A program made the position numbers and the translations under genes. The notes beneath the pieces are model-generated. The model saw only the letters and a list, made by a program, of their open reading frames with translations. It was not told the DNA's origin and searched no databases. Positions 1 through 5,935 of a stretch of DNA of 8,150 nucleotides are shown here, piece by piece; within the stretch, counting starts at the first letter, position 1; every line of letters begins with the position of its first letter. This DNA comes from MedAcidi-G1 sp002713545 (lineage in GTDB: Bacteria > Actinomycetota > Acidimicrobiia > Acidimicrobiales > MedAcidi-G1), in contig CAXGYF010000046.1 of the NCBI GenBank assembly GCA_964013895.1, positions 1 through 8,150 of the forward strand, written 5' to 3'.

Positions 1-801
1 TCAGAAATGTTTGACCTTTTTTCTGCTTCTCACCCCGTGTTGGTTGTCGCACTTGTTATTTTTGCAGTTTTACCTTTTTTAGCTAATACGGCTTTTTGGA
101 CAATTGCATTAAAGGAACTTGGTGAAGATGTTAGTTGGAGGCAAGTTAATGAAGCTGCGATTAAAACGACTCTTACACGTTATTTGCCAGGTGGAATCTG
201 GCTTTTCGCTAGTAGAAGTTTGATTCTCGCGAATGAAGGTGTTGCAACCAGATCGCTAGTTGTGATGTTCGCAATCGAAAATTTGCTTGCTATACCTATC
301 GCTGTTCTTATCGGCTCTTTATTGCTTGCAGCTTCCTCGTCAGTTCCTTACTGGCTGGGCTGGGTTTCAGCGTTATTTTTAGTTGCTATAACAATTTTGG
401 CCAGACCTATTTTGAACAAAATTCTTGCTTGGTGGGCTAAACGCAAAGGATTAGAAACTCCTAGCAAAATTTCAAACATTGGCATTGGTCGTATGTATGT
501 GTCTCTTGTTGCTTATTGGTTAATTTTCGGAACTGTTTTTTACACTTATTTTCATTTAATGGGTCAGTCAATTGATTGGTCAACTGCTGTCGGGGGTTTT
601 TCTCTTTTCTGGAGGATTAGTCTTTTGGCGCCTTTTGTTCCACACGGCTTCGGAGTTTTCGAGCCTTCTTTTGTTGCTGTGGTTGGTTGGACGGTTAACG
701 CTCTTTTCCTAGTTGGTGCTTTTAGGATTGTTTTATTAATTAGAGATTTACTACTCACGGGTATTGCGGGTTTATTTTTTAAAAAAGTTTCTCGAAATTA
801 A
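1..801 (+). CDS. Flippase-like integral membrane protein (lysylphosphatidylglycerol synthase TM / UPF0104 family), 5' end outside the window
   Basis: This is a polytopic membrane protein. The frame is open from base 1, two codons before the first ATG at 7, so the gene probably starts upstream and some N-terminal residues are missing. Counting from that ATG, hydrophobic segments lie near residues 10-32, 84-108, 113-133, 163-183, 195-212, 222-240 and 242-257. Two motifs mark the family: RYLPGGIW at 58-65 with a conserved Glu at 91, and FVPHGFGVFE at 210-219, a variant of the usual PGGxGxxE. A basic tail (KKVSRN) ends the protein. Known members include the flippase domain of MprF and AglD-like proteins; stand-alone members in polysaccharide loci have no settled function but are suspected lipid or lipid-linked sugar translocases. 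Its stop codon overlaps that of the convergent epimerase gene within TTAA at 798-801. A polysaccharide-related flippase role is inference from the neighbours. Confidence 0.75.
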   Translation, partial: SEMFDLFSASHPVLVVALVIFAVLPFLANTAFWTIALKELGEDVSWRQVNEAAIKTTLTRYLPGGIWLFASRSLILANEGVATRSLVVMFAIENLLAIPIAVLIGSLLLAASSSVPYWLGWVSALFLVAITILARPILNKILAWWAKRKGLETPSKISNIGIGRMYVSLVAYWLIFGTVFYTYFHLMGQSIDWSTAVGGFSLFWRISLLAPFVPHGFGVFEPSFVAVVGWTVNALFLVGAFRIVLLIRDLLLTGIAGLFFKKVSRN

Positions 802-1886
802 ACTTTCATTGCTTCTTCAAGCACATCAACTACCTGAGATGATGGATTTGAATGTTCACTTCTAATTTCAGTTCGATGGTTCTCAAAATCATTTAAAAAA
901 GCTTCACTAGTTTTTTTGTCGTAATTGCTTATAACCACATTTTGGCCTAACCCATTTTGGCGTTCTGTTTTTCCGCGCCAAAGCAAACACGGGATTCCCA
1001 TATGGGCGGTTTCTTCCTGGATGGAGCCTCCATCTGTTATCACGTACGGAGCAGATGCGAGTTTTTTTATGAATTCCTTATAGGGCATCAAAGGCGCAAT
1101 TTTGATTCCCATTTCTTCTATTTTTTTTAGCAGTCCTTGCTTGTGAAGTATTTCTTGGGTTGGTTGGTGTAGAACAAATAAAACCTGCTGACCTTTTTGC
1201 GTAACTTGTTCTAGGAGTTTCAAAAAACCTTTTAAACGTTTTTTCCTGTGCAAATTCTCAACTCGATGGAGAGTAGCTATCACTGGTCCAGAAGCAGGGT
1301 TGACTTCTTCAATATTTTCTTCTAAAGATTCGATTCCTGTATTAGTTGTTGTTTCTTCTATACGACCTTTGACTTTTAACGCAACTAGATTTAAAACTGC
1401 TTTCTCGTCGGGTGCAAAAAGAACGTCAGAGAGTTTCATGACTATTACCCGAATTATCTCTTCCGGGAAAGGGTGCAAAAAACTTTCTGAACGCAGACCG
1501 GACTCTAGGTGAGCGATCTGGAGACCTGCTCTTTTAGCTAATAATGCTCCTACGAGCGTCGATGGGGTGTCTCCGTGTATTAAGCAAATACCGCTCGAGG
1601 CTGAAAAAACTTGTTCTCTAACACGTTTCCGGCTGACGATGATAGGTATTAATCCAATTAACCATTTGCACGCTTGAAAAAGGCTGTCAACGTCAGTTTT
1701 TTTTCCTAATCGAACATCGGGTTCAGGTATCTGAAATTCTTCGCGCAATTTGTCCAGATAAGCCCCATGTTGACCTGTTTCTATTAGACGGTAAGAAAAG
1801 CCGCGTTTTTCCAACTCCTTTATGACAGGAGCTGCTTTTATCATTTCTGCTTTTGTTCCTAATAAAACATTGATCTTTGGGTTCAT
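798..1886 (-). CDS. wecB: UDP-N-acetylglucosamine 2-epimerase, WecB/MnaA-like
   Basis: This cytosolic enzyme is expected to interconvert UDP-GlcNAc and UDP-ManNAc, supplying ManNAc for surface glycan or linkage units. I chose the ATG at 1886 (362 aa). It puts the nucleotide-binding GTKAE loop at residues 10-14, as in the family, and has a weak GGAA six bases upstream. A further ATG at 1919 would add 11 residues unlike the family, with no ribosome site. Visible motifs: ETGQH (36-40), HGDT (104-107), AHLESGLRS (125-133), PFPEE (139-143), LHRVEN (206-211) and TDGGSIQEE (284-292). These match the Asp, two Glu and His that E. coli WecB needs (D95, E117, E131, H213). Oddities: GTRPE is GTKAE, THRREN is TLHRVEN, and the usual ERPE...GTN stretch reads TERQNGLGQN (307-316), so this may be a divergent subfamily. 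A hydrolysing (NeuC-like) activity is less likely but not excluded. It is transcribed away from exporter 1. Confidence 0.85.
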   Translation of the reverse strand: MNPKINVLLGTKAEMIKAAPVIKELEKRGFSYRLIETGQHGAYLDKLREEFQIPEPDVRLGKKTDVDSLFQACKWLIGLIPIIVSRKRVREQVFSASSGICLIHGDTPSTLVGALLAKRAGLQIAHLESGLRSESFLHPFPEEIIRVIVMKLSDVLFAPDEKAVLNLVALKVKGRIEETTTNTGIESLEENIEEVNPASGPVIATLHRVENLHRKKRLKGFLKLLEQVTQKGQQVLFVLHQPTQEILHKQGLLKKIEEMGIKIAPLMPYKEFIKKLASAPYVITDGGSIQEETAHMGIPCLLWRGKTERQNGLGQNVVISNYDKKTSEAFLNDFENHRTEIRSEHSNPSSQVVDVLEEAMKV

Positions 1887-1996
1887 AAAATTTTCCAAAA
1901 AAACTATGTGGTGGCACATTAGCGCAATTAAGAGTTTAAGCTCTACGATCGTTGAAACTATAGAACTAATTTCGCTCCAATAGGATTAGGTGCTGA
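1887..1996. promoter_or_regulatory. Divergent intergenic region between the epimerase and exporter 1
   Basis: These 110 bases separate two head-to-head genes and must hold promoters for both, unless the epimerase ATG at 1919 is used. Visible elements are a near-palindrome at 1931-1944 (AGAGTTTAAGCTCT, six of seven pairs), a perfect 8-bp palindrome ACGATCGT immediately after it at 1945-1952, and a TAGGAT box at 1981-1986 before the permease ATG. On the minus strand TATAGT (1962 to 1957) resembles a -10 box, but no TTGACA-like partner stands at the right distance. The promoter calls are inference from short motifs. Confidence 0.5.
1981..1990 (+). promoter_or_regulatory. TAGGATTAGG motif, possible -10 box plus AGG ribosome site before exporter 1
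   Basis: TAGGAT fits the TANNNT form of an actinobacterial -10 box and ends 10 nt before the ATG at 1997, so any leader would be only a few bases. The second AGG (1988-1990) could instead help ribosome binding, 6 nt before the ATG. The same 10-mer stands before exporter 2 at 5924-5933. A TTGAAA at 1952-1957 is 23 nt upstream, too far for an ordinary -35 element. Which role the motif plays cannot be settled from sequence alone. Confidence 0.4.
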
Positions 1997-2815
1997 ATGG
2001 ACTTATTAAAAGTTGGGGAGTCCGTCTCTCTAAGTGAATATCTCAAAAGACTCTGGGCGCACCGTCATTTCATGATTCGCGTACCACTTGAGGATTTACG
2101 CGCTCAGAATTCTCACACTTTTCTTGGCGGTATTTGGCTAGTTCTAAACCCTTTGCTTCAGGTGGGTGTCTATTTCCTGGTTTTCGGTTTGATTATGCCC
2201 ATCGATCGCGGTGTTGATCAATATTTAGTTTTCCTAACAATCGGGGTTTTCGTTTTCTTTAATTCACAAAGAGTTATTTCTGAAAGCACCAGATCTCTTG
2301 TCATCAATGTGGGTCTGATTAGAACTGTCCATTTCCCGAGAGCGGTTTTACCTATGAGTGCGACTGTAGGGCAGGCTTTGGCTTTTATACCGGTATTTGT
2401 GGTGATGACGATCGTTGTGCTTGCTTATGGAAATTGGCCGCATCTCAGATGGCTTCTTATTCTTCCGGTTTTCGTAATTCAAAATGCGTTTAGTCTCGGG
2501 ATTGGATTAATTGGAGCCCGCATAAATCATTCGTATAGAGATCTAGAGAATCTTTTACCTTTTGTTTTCCGACTCCTGTTCTACATCTCTGGGGTTCTTT
2601 ATTCCGTCGACAGTGTCGTGGAGGATGACTTGTGGCGTGCAATTTTTCTTCTGAATCCGATGTATTGCCTTGTGTCATTATGGCGGTGGGTGATGGTTGG
2701 AACGTCCACAGGAGGAGAAGTCTGGTTGGCTACAGGAGCCTGGTCTCTTTTAGCTCTACTTGTAGGCCTTTCTGTATTCCGGTCCAAAGAAACGACATAT
2801 GGGGGCACCGGATGA
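1997..2815 (+). CDS. ABC-2 type polysaccharide export permease (exporter 1, Wzm/TagG-like)
   Basis: This is the membrane subunit of an ABC exporter for a lipid-linked polysaccharide or teichoic-acid-like polymer. At 272 aa it has the family's usual size. An amphipathic cytosolic N-terminus (1-40) is followed by six likely membrane segments near 47-66, 74-92, 120-144, 150-174, 187-204 and 242-261. Family marks are LGxxWLxLNP (43-52), the VGLIRTVHFPRAVLP stretch (105-119) between segments 2 and 3, and RDLENLLPF (181-189). The form closely recalls actinobacterial permeases annotated as teichoic-acid or galactan exporters (the Mycobacterium Rv3783 group), from memory rather than a search. The stop overlaps the ATPase start as ATGA at 2812-2815, so the two genes are translationally coupled and surely partners. 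It differs strongly in sequence from the second permease in this window, so a recent duplication is unlikely. The substrate is unknown. Confidence 0.85.
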   Translation: MDLLKVGESVSLSEYLKRLWAHRHFMIRVPLEDLRAQNSHTFLGGIWLVLNPLLQVGVYFLVFGLIMPIDRGVDQYLVFLTIGVFVFFNSQRVISESTRSLVINVGLIRTVHFPRAVLPMSATVGQALAFIPVFVVMTIVVLAYGNWPHLRWLLILPVFVIQNAFSLGIGLIGARINHSYRDLENLLPFVFRLLFYISGVLYSVDSVVEDDLWRAIFLLNPMYCLVSLWRWVMVGTSTGGEVWLATGAWSLLALLVGLSVFRSKETTYGGTG

Positions 2816-3528
2816 CTGATTTAGCGATTCGTTGTTCTGAAGCACACGTGAATTACTTTGTCAGGACCAACCGTCAATTAATTAGGTCTGCAATTAGAGG
2901 ACAAAAACCAGAAGTTCGGATAATCGAGGCTGTAAAGGGTGTCACTTTTGATGTCAATGAAGGTGAGTCTGTGGGTTTGATTGGTCCCAATGGTTCAGGT
3001 AAGACAAGTCTCCTACAAGCCATGACAGGCCTTCTTCCTCTCAACAAAGGTGAGGTTCTTGTAAAATCTGTTCCTACTTTCCTAGGCGTTCAGGCAGTTC
3101 TGCGGCCGCAGTTAACAGGCTGGCGTAATATTCAGCTCGGTTTGTTAGCTCAGGGTTTAAGCAAATCAGAAGCCGAGAATATGACTGACAGTGTCGCTGA
3201 TTTCTGCGAACTGGGCGATTTTTTGGATTTGCCAATGGAAACTTTTTCCTCTGGTATGAAGGCCAGATTGCATTTTGCTGTAGCAACCGCTCTAGCTCCT
3301 GACATTCTTTTAATAGATGAAGCTCTTGCAGTTGGTGACCGTTCTTTTCAGAAAAAGAGCTCAAAGCGGCTCGAAGAGCATCGTGCAAAAGCGGGAACAA
3401 TTTTGTTGGTAAGCCATAATTTGGAAGAAGTAAGACAATCTTGTCAGCGGGTTATTTGGCTCGAAGGCGGAGTTGTTGTGGCCGATGGCCCTGCAGATGA
3501 TGTAATTGAAGCCTACGAAGCTTCATGA
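2812..3528 (+). CDS. ABC exporter ATP-binding protein (exporter 1, short Wzt/TagH-like)
   Basis: This is the nucleotide-binding subunit that powers exporter 1. The reading frame is open further upstream, with an ATG at 2632, but that stretch lies wholly inside the permease gene. I therefore start at the ATG at 2812, which overlaps the permease stop and has a G-rich GGGGG six bases upstream, giving 238 aa. Motifs: Walker A GPNGSGKT (58-65), signature FSSGMKAR (145-152), Walker B ILLIDE (165-170) followed by ALAVGD, and the switch His in VSHN (His202). The region LGVQAVLRPQLTGWRNI (91-107) is typical of polysaccharide and teichoic-acid exporters. The protein ends soon after the nucleotide-binding domain, so there is no C-terminal sugar-binding domain, unlike the ATPase of exporter 2. 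That resembles the mycobacterial galactan exporter and export without cap recognition. Its TGA forms the palindrome TCATGA (3523-3528) with the stop of the convergent glycosyltransferase. Confidence 0.88.
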   Translation: MTDLAIRCSEAHVNYFVRTNRQLIRSAIRGQKPEVRIIEAVKGVTFDVNEGESVGLIGPNGSGKTSLLQAMTGLLPLNKGEVLVKSVPTFLGVQAVLRPQLTGWRNIQLGLLAQGLSKSEAENMTDSVADFCELGDFLDLPMETFSSGMKARLHFAVATALAPDILLIDEALAVGDRSFQKKSSKRLEEHRAKAGTILLVSHNLEEVRQSCQRVIWLEGGVVVADGPADDVIEAYEAS

Positions 3529-4479
3529 CTTAGTTTTTACACCTCTCAAGAATCCTGCTGCCCATGAAAAATGTATTGTTGGGAAAATAGCCAATAGGTA
3601 AGCGAAGTTATTAATCGTCTTAGCTTTAGCCGCGCTTGTAAAGATTGTGCTTGCCACGTATAAAGCTGGGAAAATAAATAAAGGTGTTGCTAAAAACCCC
3701 AAAACAAGACCTGACATGGTTGCTATTGCATTGAGTGGTGGAACAAGTTGCCGCCATTTAATTGATTTCGGATGGGATCTAACTACGTGACGACGCCATT
3801 GTCCGTATTCAAAATATTGTTTTGCCAGTCCCGTGAATGTCGATCTCGGCTTGTAACTGGCAACTAGTTCTGGTTGGAACCAGATTTTCTTGCCAGTTTC
3901 TCTCAGACGCCAATTCAATTCAGCGTCTTGGTTGCGTATAAGTGTTTCGTCAAATAAACCAATGTTCTCGATCGCATTTCGATCAAAAACTCCGAGGTAT
4001 ACAGTGTCGACTTCTCCTGCCTTTCCTCCGATGCGGAACCTAGCGTCTCCTGCTCCAAAACGTGAACTTATTGCTGTGCTTACTGCCGTTTCAAAAGATG
4101 TCGTCCCTACTGGCTTCTGACGTCCTCCGACGTTTGCCGCTCCTGTCTTTTTTAATGCTTCCAGTGCGATGGAAATGTATTTTTCTCCTAGTTCAGCGTG
4201 AGCGTCGAGACGTACTATTACCGGGGCTTTTGTTTTTTGTATTGCCAGATTCAGTCCGGTTGGTGTTCTGCCCGATGGGTTTTCTACCAGAGTTACGTTC
4301 TCATTATCTAGCTCGATTTTTCTGGCAACATTTAATGTTGAATCTTGAGAAGGTGCTACTGCGATGCAAATCTCAACTTGTTCTTCTAGTTCTTGTGTTA
4401 GCACTGACAGACAAGCTTTTTCAAGTGTTTCTTCCGCGTTTTTTGCCGGGATTACTACTGCTACTCGTGGTTCTTTCAT
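3523..4479 (-). CDS. Family 2 glycosyltransferase, ExoA-like, with C-terminal membrane segments
   Basis: This is an inverting GT-A glycosyltransferase expected to add a sugar from a nucleotide donor to a lipid-linked glycan at the inner membrane face. It has 318 aa. The N-terminus RVAVVIPAKNAEETL (5-19) is the nucleotide-binding strand and loop. RLDAHAE (90-96) carries the metal-binding DxD-like motif, NVGG (116-119) follows, and NQDAELNWRLR (183-193) holds the likely catalytic Asp. YFEYGQWRR (222-230) corresponds to the acceptor-side (Q/R)xxRW region. Two or three hydrophobic segments (about 252-282 and 292-312) anchor the C-terminus. The layout matches ExoA of succinoglycan synthesis, but donor and linkage cannot be read from sequence. 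Its ATG overlaps the stop of the upstream phosphotransferase as ATGA (4479 to 4476). No ribosome site is visible, so translation probably depends on coupling. The two genes form one operon. Confidence 0.88.
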   Translation of the reverse strand: MKEPRVAVVIPAKNAEETLEKACLSVLTQELEEQVEICIAVAPSQDSTLNVARKIELDNENVTLVENPSGRTPTGLNLAIQKTKAPVIVRLDAHAELGEKYISIALEALKKTGAANVGGRQKPVGTTSFETAVSTAISSRFGAGDARFRIGGKAGEVDTVYLGVFDRNAIENIGLFDETLIRNQDAELNWRLRETGKKIWFQPELVASYKPRSTFTGLAKQYFEYGQWRRHVVRSHPKSIKWRQLVPPLNAIATMSGLVLGFLATPLFIFPALYVASTIFTSAAKAKTINNFAYLLAIFPTIHFSWAAGFLRGVKTKS

Positions 4480-5852
4480 TGTTTACGCCGAAACATTACG
4501 ACAATAGTTTTTAGCATGATTTGCAAATCGAGAACTGGTGACCATGACATCAAGTACTGAAGATCGTGCCCGAGTTTGTAAGAGGCATCGGTGTGGTAGC
4601 CACTTCGGGTCTGAGCCAATCCGGTTATTCCAGGTGGTATTTCGTGTCTTCTGCTGTATCCGATTATCTCTGACGCAAATTTTGAAACCATTTCGGGTCT
4701 TTCGGGACGCGGTCCGACTATGGACATTTGACCTAGTAGAACATTCCAAAACTGGGGTACTTCATCTAGTCGGGTTCTACGCAACCAGTTACACCCTTTA
4801 AGGATTCTTTCATCATCGATTTGGGCCAGTTTTGCTTTACCGTCAATTTCTGCATCGATTTTCATAGTTCTGAATTTGAAAAGTGTGAAAATTTCACCGT
4901 CTTTTCCTATGCGTTCTTGTTTAATGATGATTTCTTTTTTGGCTCTAATTTTGAGTAATAAGGCTATAAATAGAAAAGAAGTCAAAACTAAAGGTGAAAA
5001 AATTAGAACCACTATTAGCTCTATTAATCTTTTTAGTCTCATTTGGTGTGGTCGCAATGACTTTGAACGTAGTGCGACGTAAGGCATTCCTGAAATTTCT
5101 CTAACCTCTCGGAGGCCTATCAGTGCCGTTGCTGCTGTGACGCGTAAATATGAACCTACATTTTTCTTGTCGAGAGTTTTTGCGGGTTCCGGAAAAATCT
5201 TTTCGAGAGGAATGTCGTCTACGAAAACAACATCGGTTGCGTTGTGTTTTTCTACTTCAGAAACTAATTCTGAATTTAATTCGATTTCTTCGTTAAGTTT
5301 TGCAACGACCACAGCGCCGCGATCACTTTCATTCAGATGCTCAGTAGCTAGTTCAGTTTGTTGGTGGCTGCCGACGAGAATAACTTTTGGGGGTCCGAAT
5401 CTACGTGTGCGAAGTTTCCTTGACAGTTCTCTGCTGCCGCTTGCAGCTAAAGCTATTAGCACACCTACGACAGGAAGGTTTGCTCTTGGAATGGGATACC
5501 TGCCAGTTGGCAGTGTGAATGCTCCTATGATGAGCAATCCTATGAGTGTCATTGCTGCGACTTGTGAGAACCACATTCTTTGACCCAAACGGACTTGTTT
5601 TTCGTATAGCCCCCCAAAGTAGAAAATTATCTGAAATATAAAAGTTGCAGCTATCACACCGATCCACATTTCGGCTTTTTCGGGCCATTGAGTTCCGAAG
5701 CGGATCAAATTGACTAGAACCATTATTAGAAATATTGCTATTGCGTCAATTATGTACAGCCATCTGAATCCGGCATGCCAAAGCCTTAGATACAAGCTGT
5801 TTAGCTTGAACCTTTCGTCATCGACATTCGTTTTTAGATCTATTTGCTTCAT
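4476..5852 (-). CDS. Undecaprenyl-phosphate sugar phosphotransferase (WbaP/WcaJ-type initiating transferase)
   Basis: This membrane enzyme transfers a sugar-1-phosphate from a nucleotide sugar to undecaprenyl phosphate, the first step of lipid-linked glycan assembly. The 458 residues show the usual three parts. First come four N-terminal membrane segments (about 31-51, 63-82, 96-115, 124-138). Then a central Rossmann-like domain begins near PPKVILVG (154-161). The C-terminal catalytic domain follows (from about 272), with a re-entrant hydrophobic helix (277-300), QERIGKDG (312-319), FKFRTMK (325-331), RTRLDEVPQFWNVL (359-372) with the expected catalytic Asp363-Glu364 pair, SIVGPRPERP (377-386) and PPGITGLAQ (406-414). 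Sugar specificity (galactose, glucose or an amino sugar) cannot be told. The ATG at 5852 has no clear Shine-Dalgarno; TAAAGT ends 8 nt before it, so a leaderless start is possible. It is the first gene of a two-gene operon and is divergent from exporter 2. Confidence 0.92.
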   Translation of the reverse strand: MKQIDLKTNVDDERFKLNSLYLRLWHAGFRWLYIIDAIAIFLIMVLVNLIRFGTQWPEKAEMWIGVIAATFIFQIIFYFGGLYEKQVRLGQRMWFSQVAAMTLIGLLIIGAFTLPTGRYPIPRANLPVVGVLIALAASGSRELSRKLRTRRFGPPKVILVGSHQQTELATEHLNESDRGAVVVAKLNEEIELNSELVSEVEKHNATDVVFVDDIPLEKIFPEPAKTLDKKNVGSYLRVTAATALIGLREVREISGMPYVALRSKSLRPHQMRLKRLIELIVVLIFSPLVLTSFLFIALLLKIRAKKEIIIKQERIGKDGEIFTLFKFRTMKIDAEIDGKAKLAQIDDERILKGCNWLRRTRLDEVPQFWNVLLGQMSIVGPRPERPEMVSKFASEIIGYSRRHEIPPGITGLAQTRSGYHTDASYKLGHDLQYLMSWSPVLDLQIMLKTIVVMFRRKQ

Positions 5853-5905
5853 AATTTATTACTTTAAGGGTAGATGAAAAGTGGTTAAAGGGAGACGCCA
5901 CGGAA

Positions 5906-5927
5906 TGAACCGTAACTGAACGGTAGG
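5906..5927 (+). repeat. Tandem 11-bp half-sites (TGAACcGTA / TGAACgGTA) with a nested inverted repeat
   Basis: TGAACCGTAAC (5906-5916) is followed directly by TGAACGGTAGG (5917-5927); eight of the first nine bases agree. The period is one helical turn. Nested in it, ACCGT (5909-5913) and ACGGT (5920-5924) are inverted copies with a 6-nt spacer. The second half overlaps the candidate -10 box, so a bound protein would affect exporter 2 transcription. A regulator site is inference; repeats this short also arise by chance. Confidence 0.35.
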
Positions 5928-5933
5928 ATTAGG
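5924..5933 (+). promoter_or_regulatory. TAGGATTAGG motif, candidate leaderless -10 box of exporter 2
   Basis: TAGGAT (5924-5929) ends six bases before the GTG at 5936, the spacing expected if transcription starts on the start codon itself. The same 10-mer precedes exporter 1 (1981-1990). An alternative reading takes the downstream AGG (5931-5933) as a very close ribosome site. Confidence 0.45.
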
Positions 5934-5935
5934 CG

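Larger units (their letters stand above)
5853..5935. promoter_or_regulatory. Divergent intergenic region between the phosphotransferase and exporter 2
   Basis: These 83 bases must hold the start signals of both the initiating phosphotransferase (-) and exporter 2 (+), so chain initiation and export may share control. On the plus strand a TAGGAT box (5924-5929) lies six bases before the GTG start, with an 11-bp-period direct repeat just before it (5906-5927). On the minus strand TACCCT and TAAAGT are weak -10 candidates close to the ATG at 5852. No good TTGACA-like -35 element is visible for either direction. Confidence 0.5.

Noticed and set aside
775..786. T6A6 palindrome near the end of the flippase-like gene
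   Set aside because: It is explained by consecutive Phe-Phe-Lys-Lys codons, and no GC-rich stem adjoins it to make a terminator.
810..823. Small hairpin TGCTT-CTTC-AAGCA as a terminator for the flippase or epimerase gene
   Set aside because: The stem is only five pairs and no T-run follows it on either strand. It lies inside the epimerase coding sequence.
1887..1919. 11-codon N-terminal extension of the epimerase from the ATG at 1919
   Set aside because: The extra residues do not fit the family start, and no ribosome site precedes the ATG. The start at 1886 places the GTKAE loop at the usual position.
1952..1957. TTGAAA as the -35 element of exporter 1
   Set aside because: The spacer to TAGGAT is 23 nt, well outside the normal 16-19 nt, and no other -10 box stands at the right distance.
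1953..1970. Similarity of GAAACTA/GAACTAA in the first divergent region to the TGAAC repeat of the second
   Set aside because: Spacing and bases differ (9- instead of 11-bp period, no CGGTA part), so a shared operator is not supported.
2632..2811. 60-codon N-terminal extension of the exporter 1 ATPase
   Set aside because: It is the permease gene read in another frame. The ATG at 2812 overlaps the permease stop and gives the normal family length.
3074..3400. 108-codon open frame on the minus strand
   Set aside because: It is fully antisense to the exporter 1 ATPase between its Walker A and Walker B regions, with no domain of its own.
4062..4514. 150-codon open frame on the plus strand
   Set aside because: It lies antisense to the glycosyltransferase and the end of the phosphotransferase operon. 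The Leu/Phe/Val-rich translation has no family pattern and reflects the complement of the real genes.
5137..5583. 148-codon open frame on the plus strand
   Set aside because: It is antisense to the well-supported phosphotransferase, is Ser/Thr-rich with no recognisable domain, and has no ribosome site I can defend.
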